NCBI RefSeq assembly: GCF_020149935.1
Contig: NZ_CP083757.1
Span: 186,001-250,000, forward strand
Direction: 5' to 3'
DNA from: Marinilongibacter aquaticus
Lineage (GTDB): Bacteria > Bacteroidota > Bacteroidia > Cytophagales > Spirosomataceae
DNA: 64,000 bases
A program made the translations under genes and the position numbers. Each line of letters starts with the position of its first letter. The first letter of the stretch is position 1. The notes under the pieces were generated by a model. It searched no databases. It was not told the origin of the DNA and saw nothing but the letters and a program-made list of their open reading frames with translations. Positions 49,178 through 58,408 of the stretch are shown here, piece after piece.

Positions 49178-49557
49178 ATGAAGAATTTGAAAAAACTACA
49201 CAATGTATTGGGCATGGCTTTTCTCTTACTTCTTGTTCAATTGAATGTACAAGCCCAATAGGAAAAGGCGTATTATATCAATTGTGATAACAGGCGAATA
49301 GAAGGACAGGTTTTCTACGAAAATTGGGCGAAAAGTCCTGCTTCGTTTCAGGGCATCAGAGGGAGCAGAAGAGGGGCGAGGGGCGGCTGGGCCTGGAGAG
49401 GTGCAAAGCCTTTTGGTACACAATGAGAGGTATTTAAGGGCTTCAGTTGAATTGGATGAAACGCCAGTAAGCCAAAGCGATAATCTTCTGAAGAGTCCGA
49501 GTCCTACGCTAAAAAGAAGAACGGTATTTTTGCTTTCGCTGATAGAAGGGCCAACAA
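49178..49557 (+). pseudogene. Decayed secreted protein gene (nonsense and frameshift)
   Basis: An ATG at 49178 gives an intact signal peptide (MKNLKKLHNVLGMAFLLLLV, then QLNVQAQ) that hits TAG at 49259. Reading through gives EKAYYINCDNRRIEGQVFYE and NWAKSPASFQ. After a frame change come RYLRASVELDETPVSQSDNL and TVFLLSLIEG. These parts follow in order the outline of a Bacteroidota secreted protein type that begins with an EKGYYI-like strand and has a VFL-LxEG motif. At least one stop and one frameshift make it non-functional. The family is recognised only by outline. Confidence 0.6.
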
Positions 49558-49561
49558 AGGC

Positions 49562-49717
49562 AAGGGACGTATCGGTGAACTGAGTTTGGGCGAACGTTTC
49601 CGTTGGCTGTCCGCGACAAAAAGTGCAGTTGTGCAATGCGGCAAGGTACACCCCGGTATACTGAATGGTAACCCCGAAGAAAAGCTGAATCAACTCTTCG
49701 AAGAGCTCGTGGCTTGA
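49562..49717 (+). pseudogene. Remnant of a second DUF3037 gene (C-terminal part only)
   Basis: The last 51 codons before TGA read KGRIGELSLGERFRWLSATK, SAVVQCGKVHPGILNGNPEE and KLNQLFEELVA. They align without gaps, except one residue, with the end of the intact DUF3037 protein at 47268-47645. No matching N-terminal half or start codon is present; the upstream DNA belongs to the decayed secreted protein gene. It shows that a second kinase/DUF3037 unit or a partial duplication was once here. Confidence 0.8.
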
Positions 49718-50144
49718 GTGTTTATCGCTGTGATTGTTTTTTTAATGATGTCTGTTGAGGAATGAGGTTTTCGCAAGGTGAACCGTATTTATTTGGTTTG
49801 TAAGTAAATGATTCTTTCCCGAAGTTCTCAATATTCCTAAATACCTCATTTTTACGGAAAAGCTTTGGATGGAAAAAAACTTATGCCAATATTGATCCTG
49901 AAAATATTATTTGCGATTAGCAAACCGGTCCTGTTCTAGAAATCTGGTAAATTTTAGTGCGACGGGGAGGTGAAGCTGAACGCTCACGACATGCGTGGGC
50001 GTTGCTTTCCTTTGTCGTACGGGCTTACCAGAGCCTCTAGAGCGAAGTGATTAGCGACGTTTCACGCTTTTTGCTTTTGTGGAGAGGGAGCATCGCAGAA
50101 GAAGTAAGTAATCGACCATACAACTTGTAAACCCTAATTGGAAT
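49718..50144. other. Leader region before the RHS operon
   Basis: 427 bp without a gene. It holds a hairpin at 49979-50003 (aacgctcacg / cgtgggcgtt, loop acatg). No clear TAnnTTTG promoter was found. GC content rises sharply after this gap. Confidence 0.45.
49979..50003. other. Inverted repeat in the RHS leader
   Basis: Ten-base arms with one T-G pair and a five-base loop, 140 bp upstream of the first RHS gene. It could be a terminator for leftover upstream transcription or a leader structure; the T run is poor. Confidence 0.35.
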
Positions 50145-53100
50145 ATGAGACATATCTACATTCTGCTGCTGGCACTGCTCGCGGCGGTGCCACTTGCGGC
50201 ACAGAGCGACAGTACCAAAACGGACACTACGCGGACCTTTGGAGTGCTCACGCCGGCAGACCAATACAAAAGGTACCTCCCCAATTACAGTCCGGCATCG
50301 CCCAACCAGAGCGGCTTTGCCCGCTACGGGGACAACCGGGCCAACCTTGCAACGGGACTCATTCAGGAGACCATTCCCATTTATACCATAAAATCAGGCG
50401 ACCTTGAAGTGCCCATCAGTCTCTCCTGCCACATGGGAGGCCATAGAATGAACGACAGGGCTTCGTTTGTCGGCTGGGGCTGGACACTCCAGAGCGGCGG
50501 TTCCGTCAGCCGGCAGGTACAGGGCCTTCCGGACGATCAGGGCAGCGGCGGCTATCTCCAGAATCCCGTTATCGTGGGCAGGAACCTGTGCAGCAGTTCG
50601 GCGGACTATACCTATGCCAAGCAAATCAGGGACAACCAGCGTGACGGGGAACCGGACGTGTTCAGTTTCTCATACCCCCAGGGCAGCGGGGGCCGCTTTC
50701 TCTTGGGCCAGTCGGGGGCCGATCCCCTCATAATCCCGTGGATGCCGATCCGGGTGGACGACATTTACAACGGCTCTGCCATTGTCGGTTTCAGGATCGT
50801 CGACGAACGTGGACGGGAATATGTCTTCGGCGGGGACGGGGCCTACGAACAGACCACGGAGATCAATAGCCGGTGGACGAAAACCTACCTCAGTAATTTC
50901 CATTTGACCGATTACCTCTCCGCCAACAGCGACAATGCCATTTCGTGGACCTATACATCCGGCGGAAGCTATTACCAGGAAGAAAAGCAGTATTCCGTAA
51001 GCATGATCGGTTCGGCCGCGGGAAACCCGTCAAACCATTTCGTCAACTCGCAGGCCGAAACCGTCACCCCCACCAACGTGAGCACGGGTGCCACTTTCAG
51101 GGTGCCGGCCAAGATCACCTATAAGAACGGGGAGGTCGATTTTGTGTACAGTACCGGAACACGGTCCGACCTTGCAAATGCCAAATATCTCAAAGAAATC
51201 CACATCTACACTTATGAGGCGGGAGCAAAGACCCTCCTGAGAAAGGTGCTGCTGCACCATTCGTATTTCAAGAACGCCTCCGGGCAGAATGCACGGCTGA
51301 AGCTGGATTCCCTTTCCTTTCTGGATGCCGGTGGCCAAACCGTCGAAAAGTACAGGTTCGGCTACCACAGCGATTCCTTTTCATGGAACGATACGGACAG
51401 TTACCGGGTCAAGCAGGATTTCTTCGGTTTCTACAACGGCAAGAACAATCAAAGCCTGATAGTCCCTTCGAGCTACAACACCGGGAACAATAACGTGAGC
51501 ATTGTATATGGAGGGGCCAACAGGAGCACGGTTTCCACTTTCCTGAAAGAAGGCGTGCTCAGGAAAGTCACCTACCCCACGGGAGGTTTCACCCTTTACG
51601 ACTTCGAGCCGCACCAATATTACGACGGCTCGTCCAATGTACTGGCCGGCGGCCTACGGGTCAAGGAAATTGCCAATCACGGGGCAGATGGTGCATTGGC
51701 CGGTTACCGGAGATACGTCTATGGCAACGGTGGCATCGGCAAACTGCCGACCAACTGGCTGCCGTCCAGTGTTTCGGTGCCGAAAATCAATTACCTCTGG
51801 TGGCAAGATGCCCAGTCGGGATCTTCCGCCACGGCTGCCCAATACCATTTCAGCGGTTCCGGAGCAGTGGAACAGGGTTCCTTTGACAGTTCTCCGGTAT
51901 ATTACACCTCCGTCACCGAGTACTTTGAGGAAAGTGGCAGTGCCCTGTCAAACGGGCGGATAGAATATGATTTCTCGCATACCTATGACCAGATCACCAC
52001 CACGCCGACCTTTAAGCAACTTTCCATTCGCCCTTGGAAGCGGGGCAACTTATTGGAGAAAAGAACCTATGACGGCAATTCCGTGCTGACGGCAAAGGAA
52101 ACACATACCTATGCAGGCCTGAATGAAAGCACCGTAACCAAGGCAGCCTTTATTGGCAACCAGCACATTTTCACCGGCTCGTATACGGCCGTGGCCGAAT
52201 GCCCGAGCGGCATCGTCGGCAAATCCGGAGGCGGGCCCTATGAAGTGACCCACACCACCTATGGCTACCAGACCGGGGCGGACAGGATATCGACGAGCAC
52301 GTTCATGACGGACAACGTAAATTACACCCAAACCTTCAGCTATGACGACCGGCTGATGCCCTATACCGTCACGACAAGCTATGGGTACTCGAATAAGGTG
52401 CGGAGTTCGGTTTCGGTATATCCCACCCACTCCGGCTATGCAACGGATCCGGTGGCCCAGAACATGGTCGCCCGCAATATGGTGGGCATTGCCCTGGAGC
52501 AGACCGAGACGGAAAGCTTCGGCGGCAGTGCGGCCACCTATTTCAAACGCAGGAACGTGTACGGGCTTTTTGCCGGGAACAACTCCCGCGGGCTGAGCAA
52601 CAATATACTGCCAAAGGAAACCTGGTTGGACATGACGGGTGGCGGTCTTGAAAAAAGGGTGGAGTTCACGGCCTACGACACGGACGGAAACCCCTTGGAA
52701 TACTGGGTCGACGGTGTGCCTTCCGCCATGGCCTACGGCTATGGGAACGAGCTGCTGATCGGCAGGGCCGAACGCAGTACCAGGGCCGAACTGGTCACGG
52801 CCCTTTCCGCGGCAGGGGTGGATGAAACCGATTTCGGGACCACCCTTCTCAGCACCGCACAGCAGAACAGTCTGGCGGGTGTCCGCAATGCACTGGGCGA
52901 TACCCGCTCCCTGAACTGGTACAGCCACATACCGCATGTGGGCATCAGCCAGACCGTCGCCCCCAATGGCCTGTTGCAGACCCATGTCTACGACAGTTTC
53001 CAGCGATTGAGGAAAACACAGGACCATCAGGGAAGGATCCTCGACCTCTACCGTTACCAATATGCCGACGGCAGCGGTGCACCCCAGGTCCCCTCCAGTC

Positions 53101-54140
53101 TTTCCTGGGATACGGGACGCAATACATGCAGCAATGCTGGCGGCGGCACCTGCACGTTCCAGGTCTTCGTCACCGGTATCGGGACAGGGGCTGGCGTGGA
53201 ATTCTCCACCGACAACAGCAACTGGTATGCGGCAAACATCGGTGCGGACGGCTATCAGGTGAGCGTCCCCTATTCTTCGGGCGGCTCACAGAACTTTTGG
53301 GCGAGGCCTTCCGACAATCCCGTCGGCGGGAAGATATTCGGCACACTGAGCCTGTGCCCGCCCTCGGCGGGCCCTCCGGCGGCACCCGCGATCGCCATTT
53401 CCACGGGCACGCTGTGCTCTGTCGGCCTTTCGGCCAGCGGATGCGGCGGCACGGTGAACTGGAGCAACGGGGCAACGGGAAGCAGCATTTCGGTGCCCAC
53501 TATCACCAGCACGGCATACACGGCCACCTGCACCACCGCGGGTGGCACGAGCGGCAGTTCAAACAGTATCACCGTACCGGTACTGCCTGCAGGTTGGACG
53601 GCCGCAGACGTAGGAGCTCCTTCCGGCAGCTGCACGCAGGAGAGCTCAGGGAGCTGGACGCTCAAGAGCAGCGGCGTTGTGGACGCCGGCCAAAGCGACA
53701 GTTTCCATTATGTGTATAAACAGATCACCGGTGATTTTACGCTGACGGTCAAACTGGCCGACATCACCAACACGGAGGGCGACCGCTCGGGGATCATGAT
53801 CCGCAACAGCTTAGACCCCAAAGCCATAGACTTTGCCATCTTTCAGGATGGCAATGCCTTTGCCGGCCTTAACTGGAGAACCACGCAAGGCGGCGATAAT
53901 GGATTTAAGGGCTTTGTGGAGCTGGTGATCGATCAGACCTGGCTACGTGTGCAGCGATCAGGAGGCGACCTGTATTATTACTACAGCACCGATGGCGGGA
54001 CTACCTGGTATCACAACATGAATCTGAGTCCGGCTTTTCCTGTTTCGTTAAGTCTGAACAGCAGTTTGTATGTGGGCCTTGCCACGTGGGGCGGCCTGCA
54101 CGCGGCCACTTTCACCAACCTTCAAATCGACACACCATGA
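50145..54140 (+). CDS. Secreted RHS-system first component, large repeat protein with DUF1349-like end
   Basis: A 1,331-residue exported protein (signal peptide MRHIYILLLALLAAVPLAAQ). The opening (YSPASPNQSGFARYGDNRAN, then TIPIYTIKSGDLEVPISLSC) is the insecticidal-toxin/RHS N-terminal type of Bacteroidota. Long tracts of YD-like strands follow to about residue 970. Ig-like and Ser/Gly/Thr-rich stretches lie at about 990-1150, and a DUF1349/LamG-like concanavalin fold closes it (KQITGDFTLTVKLADITNTE, GDRSGIMIRN). It has no RHS core or toxin tip. Its stop overlaps the start of the next RHS gene (ATGA), so the two proteins are made together. DNA is far more GC-rich than the rest of the window. 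Confidence 0.85.
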   Translation: MRHIYILLLALLAAVPLAAQSDSTKTDTTRTFGVLTPADQYKRYLPNYSPASPNQSGFARYGDNRANLATGLIQETIPIYTIKSGDLEVPISLSCHMGGHRMNDRASFVGWGWTLQSGGSVSRQVQGLPDDQGSGGYLQNPVIVGRNLCSSSADYTYAKQIRDNQRDGEPDVFSFSYPQGSGGRFLLGQSGADPLIIPWMPIRVDDIYNGSAIVGFRIVDERGREYVFGGDGAYEQTTEINSRWTKTYLSNFHLTDYLSANSDNAISWTYTSGGSYYQEEKQYSVSMIGSAAGNPSNHFVNSQAETVTPTNVSTGATFRVPAKITYKNGEVDFVYSTGTRSDLANAKYLKEIHIYTYEAGAKTLLRKVLLHHSYFKNASGQNARLKLDSLSFLDAGGQTVEKYRFGYHSDSFSWNDTDSYRVKQDFFGFYNGKNNQSLIVPSSYNTGNNNVSIVYGGANRSTVSTFLKEGVLRKVTYPTGGFTLYDFEPHQYYDGSSNVLAGGLRVKEIANHGADGALAGYRRYVYGNGGIGKLPTNWLPSSVSVPKINYLWWQDAQSGSSATAAQYHFSGSGAVEQGSFDSSPVYYTSVTEYFEESGSALSNGRIEYDFSHTYDQITTTPTFKQLSIRPWKRGNLLEKRTYDGNSVLTAKETHTYAGLNESTVTKAAFIGNQHIFTGSYTAVAECPSGIVGKSGGGPYEVTHTTYGYQTGADRISTSTFMTDNVNYTQTFSYDDRLMPYTVTTSYGYSNKVRSSVSVYPTHSGYATDPVAQNMVARNMVGIALEQTETESFGGSAATYFKRRNVYGLFAGNNSRGLSNNILPKETWLDMTGGGLEKRVEFTAYDTDGNPLEYWVDGVPSAMAYGYGNELLIGRAERSTRAELVTALSAAGVDETDFGTTLLSTAQQNSLAGVRNALGDTRSLNWYSHIPHVGISQTVAPNGLLQTHVYDSFQRLRKTQDHQGRILDLYRYQYADGSGAPQVPSSLSWDTGRNTCSNAGGGTCTFQVFVTGIGTGAGVEFSTDNSNWYAANIGADGYQVSVPYSSGGSQNFWARPSDNPVGGKIFGTLSLCPPSAGPPAAPAIAISTGTLCSVGLSASGCGGTVNWSNGATGSSISVPTITSTAYTATCTTAGGTSGSSNSITVPVLPAGWTAADVGAPSGSCTQESSGSWTLKSSGVVDAGQSDSFHYVYKQITGDFTLTVKLADITNTEGDRSGIMIRNSLDPKAIDFAIFQDGNAFAGLNWRTTQGGDNGFKGFVELVIDQTWLRVQRSGGDLYYYYSTDGGTTWYHNMNLSPAFPVSLSLNSSLYVGLATWGGLHAATFTNLQIDTP

Positions 54141-57100
54141 AGAAATTACTGACATGTGCCCTTTTCCTGCTCGCGGCCGAGAGCGGTTTGGCCCAAACCC
54201 CGAGCCCCTACATGAACGCCGTGGTGCACAGCAGCATGCGGGTGTCCAGCAGCAATGATGCCGACGCGGCCAATCCCGCCATGGCCCTGGTGCACGTGCA
54301 CTATTACGACGGCATCGGCAGAAAGGTGCAGAGCGTGGGCTATGCCCAAAGCCCCACGGGGAAAGACCTTTTTTCGGGTGCCGTGGTCTTCGACCAGTAC
54401 GGCCGGCAGGCGAAAAGTTTTCTCCCGGCCCCCTCTACCGATAGCGATGGCGGTTTCAAGGCCAGCCCCCAGAGTTTGGCACAGGGCTTTTATGCCGACG
54501 CGTACCCTTTCAGCGAAACCACGGGTTTTGACAATTCTCCACTGAACCGGCCACTTGAGCGGTTCGGCCCCGGGACGGATTGGCGAACGGCCGACAGGGC
54601 GGACGGCACCGCGTATTCGCACAATGCGGCCAATGAGGTGCGACGCTACGCAAGCGATATCAATGGAAACATCAGCGGCAGCGGAAACTATTACCCGGCC
54701 AACAGCCTCTCCAGGACCACCCATGTGGACGAACAGGGGGACATCTCGGTGGTCTTTCGGGATATTGCAGGCAATACGATCGAAACCTGGCAGCAGACGG
54801 GCACGGGCGAATACGCCAAGACCCATTTCCTCTATGCCCACGGCGACCGCATAAAGGCCGTGCTGCAGCCCATGGCCCTGGCGGCGGGCACCGACATGCC
54901 CAGCGGCAGTACCCTTTGGCAGCGGTACGTCTTCTTCTACCGCTACGACGGCAGGGGCCGGATTGTGGAAAAGAAGGTGCCCGGGGCGGGCAGCGAGTAC
55001 TTTGTCTTCGACAAATGGGACAGGCTGGTGGCCAGCCAGACCGCCCTGCAGCGTGACCCCTCTTCCGTGGGCCAGACCGCCCGCTGGAGCTTTTTCAAGT
55101 ACGATGCCCTGGGGCGTCAGGTCATGGCCGGAGAGTACGGCAATGCCCAAAGCCGCAGCGGCCTGCAGGCCGCCGTGGCCGCTTTCGAAAACGGCAAACA
55201 GCAGGCGTACGAAAGCCGGAACTCCACGGGGCCCGCGTACTATACCCTGAACCAGACCTTCCCCTCCACGGTCTCGGCAGCGGACCTGCGGCAGGTGAAC
55301 TACTACGACGGCTACGGCGGTTGGCCCGCGGCGGGCATGTCGTTCGACGCGGCGAATGCCTATCACGGCCGGTACGCCGACAGTCGCGGACTGCCCACGG
55401 GAAGCCGTACCAAGAAAAGCGAAAATTCCGCATGGATGGTCTCGGCCACCTACTACGACCTGAAGAACAGGCCGATACAGACCTTTGCACAGAACACCTT
55501 CGGACAGACCGAACGCAGCGATTTCGAGTACCTCTTTGCCGGTGAGCTCTCCACGGTGCGGACGGTGCACAAAAAGCCGGACGGGAGTAGCGTAACAAAG
55601 TTGAAGTATTACACCTATGACCACGCCGGGCGTAAAACCGAATACCGGCTCACGCTCGGCAGCTACGGCAATACCCGCATCGCCAGCTACGGCTACGACG
55701 AGCTGGGCCGCATGGAAAGGAAGACCCTGCTGCCCGATGGGAATTTTGTCTACGGCGGGGCCAAGGACTACATTGTTCGCCCCTCGTCGGACGGGACAGT
55801 GAACCTGCCCAACACCGAGGACATCGCCCGCAAGGCCGTCGTCCTGCAACCCGTGAACGACATCGGTGCACAGGAATGGACGAGCTACCTTGCCGAAATC
55901 GATCCCGATGCCCCGCAGGGTACGCCCATCGCGGGCCTGCAGAAGGTCGATTTCCGCTGGCACCTGCGGGGCGGGTTGCTGGGAGTGAACCTGGACGCCT
56001 CGAAGAATGCCGTGCCCGCAGCCGCAGAGGGGGATTTGTTCGCCTATAAACTGGAATACCAGACGGCCGGGGCCTACGACGGGAATATCGGCAAGCAGAT
56101 TTGGAAGAACGACAAGGAAGGGCAAAGGGCCTACACCTTTGCATACGACCGGGCAGGACGCCTGAAATCGGCCGCGTATACCGGGAACAACGGCGAGGAT
56201 TTCGGCCTGCCGAACATTTCCTACGACGGGAACGGGAACATCACCGGCCTGCAGCGGAACGGCAAACTGGCCGCTGGCTCCTACGGGTTGATGGACAACC
56301 TGACCTACGGCTATTCGGGCAACAGGCTGGCCAGCGTGGGCGACGGCGTGGCGGGTGACCACGGGGTGGACCTGGTGCCCAGGGGGGCGGGCACCTATGC
56401 CCAATACGAGGACGGAAGCTTGAAATCGGACGCCAATGAGCGGATCGGCCAAATAGACTACGACACTTGGTTGAGGCAGCCCAAACAGATTACTTTAACA
56501 GACGGTCGCTGGATCAAATATTTTTATGACGGTGCGGGCACTTTGCTTAAAACCCTGTATTCGAATGGAGAATATTGGGAATTCGACGGGGAGTTTATTT
56601 ATAAAAATGGTGGGCTGTATCAGGTCAATGATGAGGAAGGAAGGCTGCTTTACAGTGGCCAAGGCTATAAGTATGAATTTGATTACAAAGACCACCTGGG
56701 CAATACCCGCGTAAGTTTCAGGGCGGATGGAAACCAACTGGTGAAAACGGCGGAAACGGCTTTCGATCCCTGGGGAGTGCGGTTGACGGGCGTCGGACAA
56801 GCCAATCCCACCCAAAACCGTTGGGAAATGCAGGGGCACGAAAAGGAAGAAACCTTTGGCCTGAACAGGATAAATCTGGGTGTCCGCAGTGTCAACCCGA
56901 CTACCGGAATTTTTGACAGAATTGACCCGCTGGCACATAAATATTTTGCTTCATCCCCTTATAGCTATACGTTTAACAATCCGGTTAACGTCATTGATTT
57001 GATTGGGCTTGAAGGAGAAGATGCCCAGAAGGAAAACCCGCGATATTACTACAATGATGGTTATGCTACCTGGGAAGCATTTGGAAGAATGGGCTTTGAA

Positions 57101-57670
57101 GGTAACCTATTAATGACCACCGGTGAAAATAGTGGAAATGTTGCCGGGCCCGGGCCGGGTGATGGGAAAGAGAAAGTAAAGAAAAAAGAAGAGAGTAAAA
57201 TCACAATGGCCGGTGCCTTTGCACTGAGCGGAACACTTTTAGCGGATGATGCAACTGGAGTTGGTGTAGCAGATGATATTGCCATACCTTTTATTCTTGG
57301 AGGAGCCGCATTGTATGTATATGGTCCAGAAATTGCAGAAAAGCTAAAAAAGGAAATTGATAGAATTGCAGAAAAAACAGCTGGGCCCCTTGGTTTTCAA
57401 TATTCTTTAAGAGCTTTGTCTTCAGGATATTATCCAAATGTAAGGGGTGGTACTGTTTGGCTAAATCAGGGAGATGTTTGGAAGTATGGCGAAACAACTC
57501 AAGGAATGAATAGATATTCACAAAAGGAACTCAGCCAAGGAATGGGACTCCAGATGGTGCCAGAATTTATTGGGAATCAGGTTGAAATAAAAATAGCTGA
57601 AAAAGGTAAAATTTATGGTTATTTCTTTCAAAATGGCTCATTACCACCAGGAAACAAAATATTTAGATAA
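54137..57670 (+). CDS. DUF6443 RHS-repeat protein with URI/GIY-YIG-like nuclease toxin tip
   Basis: A 1,177-residue exported protein (signal peptide MKKLLTCALFLLAAESGLAQ). DUF6443 spans about 20-165 (VHYYDGIGRKVQSVGYAQSP, VVFDQYGRQAKSFLPAP). YD repeats run to about 840 and form the RHS shell. The core begins DYKDHLGNTRVSFRADGNQL (about 847) and ends with NNPVNVIDLIGLEG (about 945). The variable tip (950-1177) is AT-rich. Its last 75 residues, GGTVWLNQGDVWKYGETTQG, then MNRYSQKELSQG, EIKIAEKGKIYGYFF and PPGNKIFR, carry the Tyr, Arg, Glu and Asn order of URI/GIY-YIG nucleases. The longer frame from 54086 is rejected: the ATG at 54137 sits on the signal peptide. Confidence 0.88.
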   Translation: MKKLLTCALFLLAAESGLAQTPSPYMNAVVHSSMRVSSSNDADAANPAMALVHVHYYDGIGRKVQSVGYAQSPTGKDLFSGAVVFDQYGRQAKSFLPAPSTDSDGGFKASPQSLAQGFYADAYPFSETTGFDNSPLNRPLERFGPGTDWRTADRADGTAYSHNAANEVRRYASDINGNISGSGNYYPANSLSRTTHVDEQGDISVVFRDIAGNTIETWQQTGTGEYAKTHFLYAHGDRIKAVLQPMALAAGTDMPSGSTLWQRYVFFYRYDGRGRIVEKKVPGAGSEYFVFDKWDRLVASQTALQRDPSSVGQTARWSFFKYDALGRQVMAGEYGNAQSRSGLQAAVAAFENGKQQAYESRNSTGPAYYTLNQTFPSTVSAADLRQVNYYDGYGGWPAAGMSFDAANAYHGRYADSRGLPTGSRTKKSENSAWMVSATYYDLKNRPIQTFAQNTFGQTERSDFEYLFAGELSTVRTVHKKPDGSSVTKLKYYTYDHAGRKTEYRLTLGSYGNTRIASYGYDELGRMERKTLLPDGNFVYGGAKDYIVRPSSDGTVNLPNTEDIARKAVVLQPVNDIGAQEWTSYLAEIDPDAPQGTPIAGLQKVDFRWHLRGGLLGVNLDASKNAVPAAAEGDLFAYKLEYQTAGAYDGNIGKQIWKNDKEGQRAYTFAYDRAGRLKSAAYTGNNGEDFGLPNISYDGNGNITGLQRNGKLAAGSYGLMDNLTYGYSGNRLASVGDGVAGDHGVDLVPRGAGTYAQYEDGSLKSDANERIGQIDYDTWLRQPKQITLTDGRWIKYFYDGAGTLLKTLYSNGEYWEFDGEFIYKNGGLYQVNDEEGRLLYSGQGYKYEFDYKDHLGNTRVSFRADGNQLVKTAETAFDPWGVRLTGVGQANPTQNRWEMQGHEKEETFGLNRINLGVRSVNPTTGIFDRIDPLAHKYFASSPYSYTFNNPVNVIDLIGLEGEDAQKENPRYYYNDGYATWEAFGRMGFEGNLLMTTGENSGNVAGPGPGDGKEKVKKKEESKITMAGAFALSGTLLADDATGVGVADDIAIPFILGGAALYVYGPEIAEKLKKEIDRIAEKTAGPLGFQYSLRALSSGYYPNVRGGTVWLNQGDVWKYGETTQGMNRYSQKELSQGMGLQMVPEFIGNQVEIKIAEKGKIYGYFFQNGSLPPGNKIFR

Positions 57671-57678
57671 GAACAATT

Positions 57679-58125
57679 ATGAAATTTGGATTAACTCAAG
57701 AATCAAACCTTACCACAGAGCAATCTTCCGCTCTTAATGATTTATCCTTGGATATTTCACGGTTTTTAGAGCAAAAGAGCTATGGGAAAGATGTCGAAGA
57801 ACTTTATATAGGAATAATTTGTGTAAAACCGGAGTTTGAGCCCTTTTTCAAAGTAAGAAAACCCAAGTACACGAAGGAATTTTTTTCGGAGAAATTGGGA
57901 GTTCCTGTTAGTGGAAAAAGCATTTTGGAAATTGATCTTAAAATCGATTATAACGAAGTTAAAGACTTTGATAAAAATGAAATCACAAATTACGCAGCTT
58001 CCGAAATCTGCCAGTTATTTGGGAACTTAAATAACCTTCCAAAAAACATTCATGACTTTGAAAAAAATAGGTTTGTTGATGATATAATTAGCTTCCTTTC
58101 AAACAAGGGATCTGTATTATCCTAG
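57679..58125 (+). CDS. Candidate immunity protein for the URI-like toxin tip
   Basis: A 148-residue soluble acidic protein starting 8 bp after the RHS toxin gene, the expected place of the cognate immunity gene. It is helical at the N-terminus (TTEQSSALNDLSLDISRFLE), with a beta-rich middle (VEELYIGIICVKPEFEPFFK) and a helical end (FEKNRFVDDIISFLSNKG). AT-rich like the toxin tip. I do not recognise the family with confidence. The immunity function is inferred only from position and size. Confidence 0.6.
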   Translation: MKFGLTQESNLTTEQSSALNDLSLDISRFLEQKSYGKDVEELYIGIICVKPEFEPFFKVRKPKYTKEFFSEKLGVPVSGKSILEIDLKIDYNEVKDFDKNEITNYAASEICQLFGNLNNLPKNIHDFEKNRFVDDIISFLSNKGSVLS

Positions 58126-58200
58126 ATTATCTCCGAAGTGTTGAGTGTTTAATTTCGGAGTAACATCTCCATGCCAAAACTGTTTAGTTAATGTCATACA

Positions 58201-58408
58201 GGTAATGTTTCAATAGTGCTGGTGCAATTGTTTTTCGGCTGTTATACCTATTTTTTATAAATGGGTGATGAATTTTACAATTTCTGTTTTGCCCCATACG
58301 AAACATCATGGATTTCTTGAATCTAACAAGAGACTGTTTGGGCGTGCGTGTGCTCCCAACTGCGTAGTTGAAAAATCAAATTCTTTGAAATAGTAAATCG
58401 GACGCCAA
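58201..58408 (+). repeat. Intercassette direct repeat, copy A
   Basis: About 208 bp that recur at 60187-60392 with roughly eight single-base differences and a 2-base indel, counted by eye. It starts ggtaatgtttcaatag and ends in the first codons of the following RHS cassette (aaatcggacgccaa). It contains no reading frame of note. It sits exactly between an immunity gene and the next cassette. Confidence 0.9.

Noticed and set aside
52050-53060. A 336-codon minus-strand frame inside the first RHS gene
   Set aside because: Same cause: a GC-rich antisense shadow of a well-supported protein.
54146-56452. A 768-codon open frame on the minus strand through the RHS gene
   Set aside because: It is antisense to the RHS shell, whose GC-rich codons rarely give stop codons in the opposite strand. 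It has low-complexity Arg/Gly/Val-rich content, and no signal or domain.
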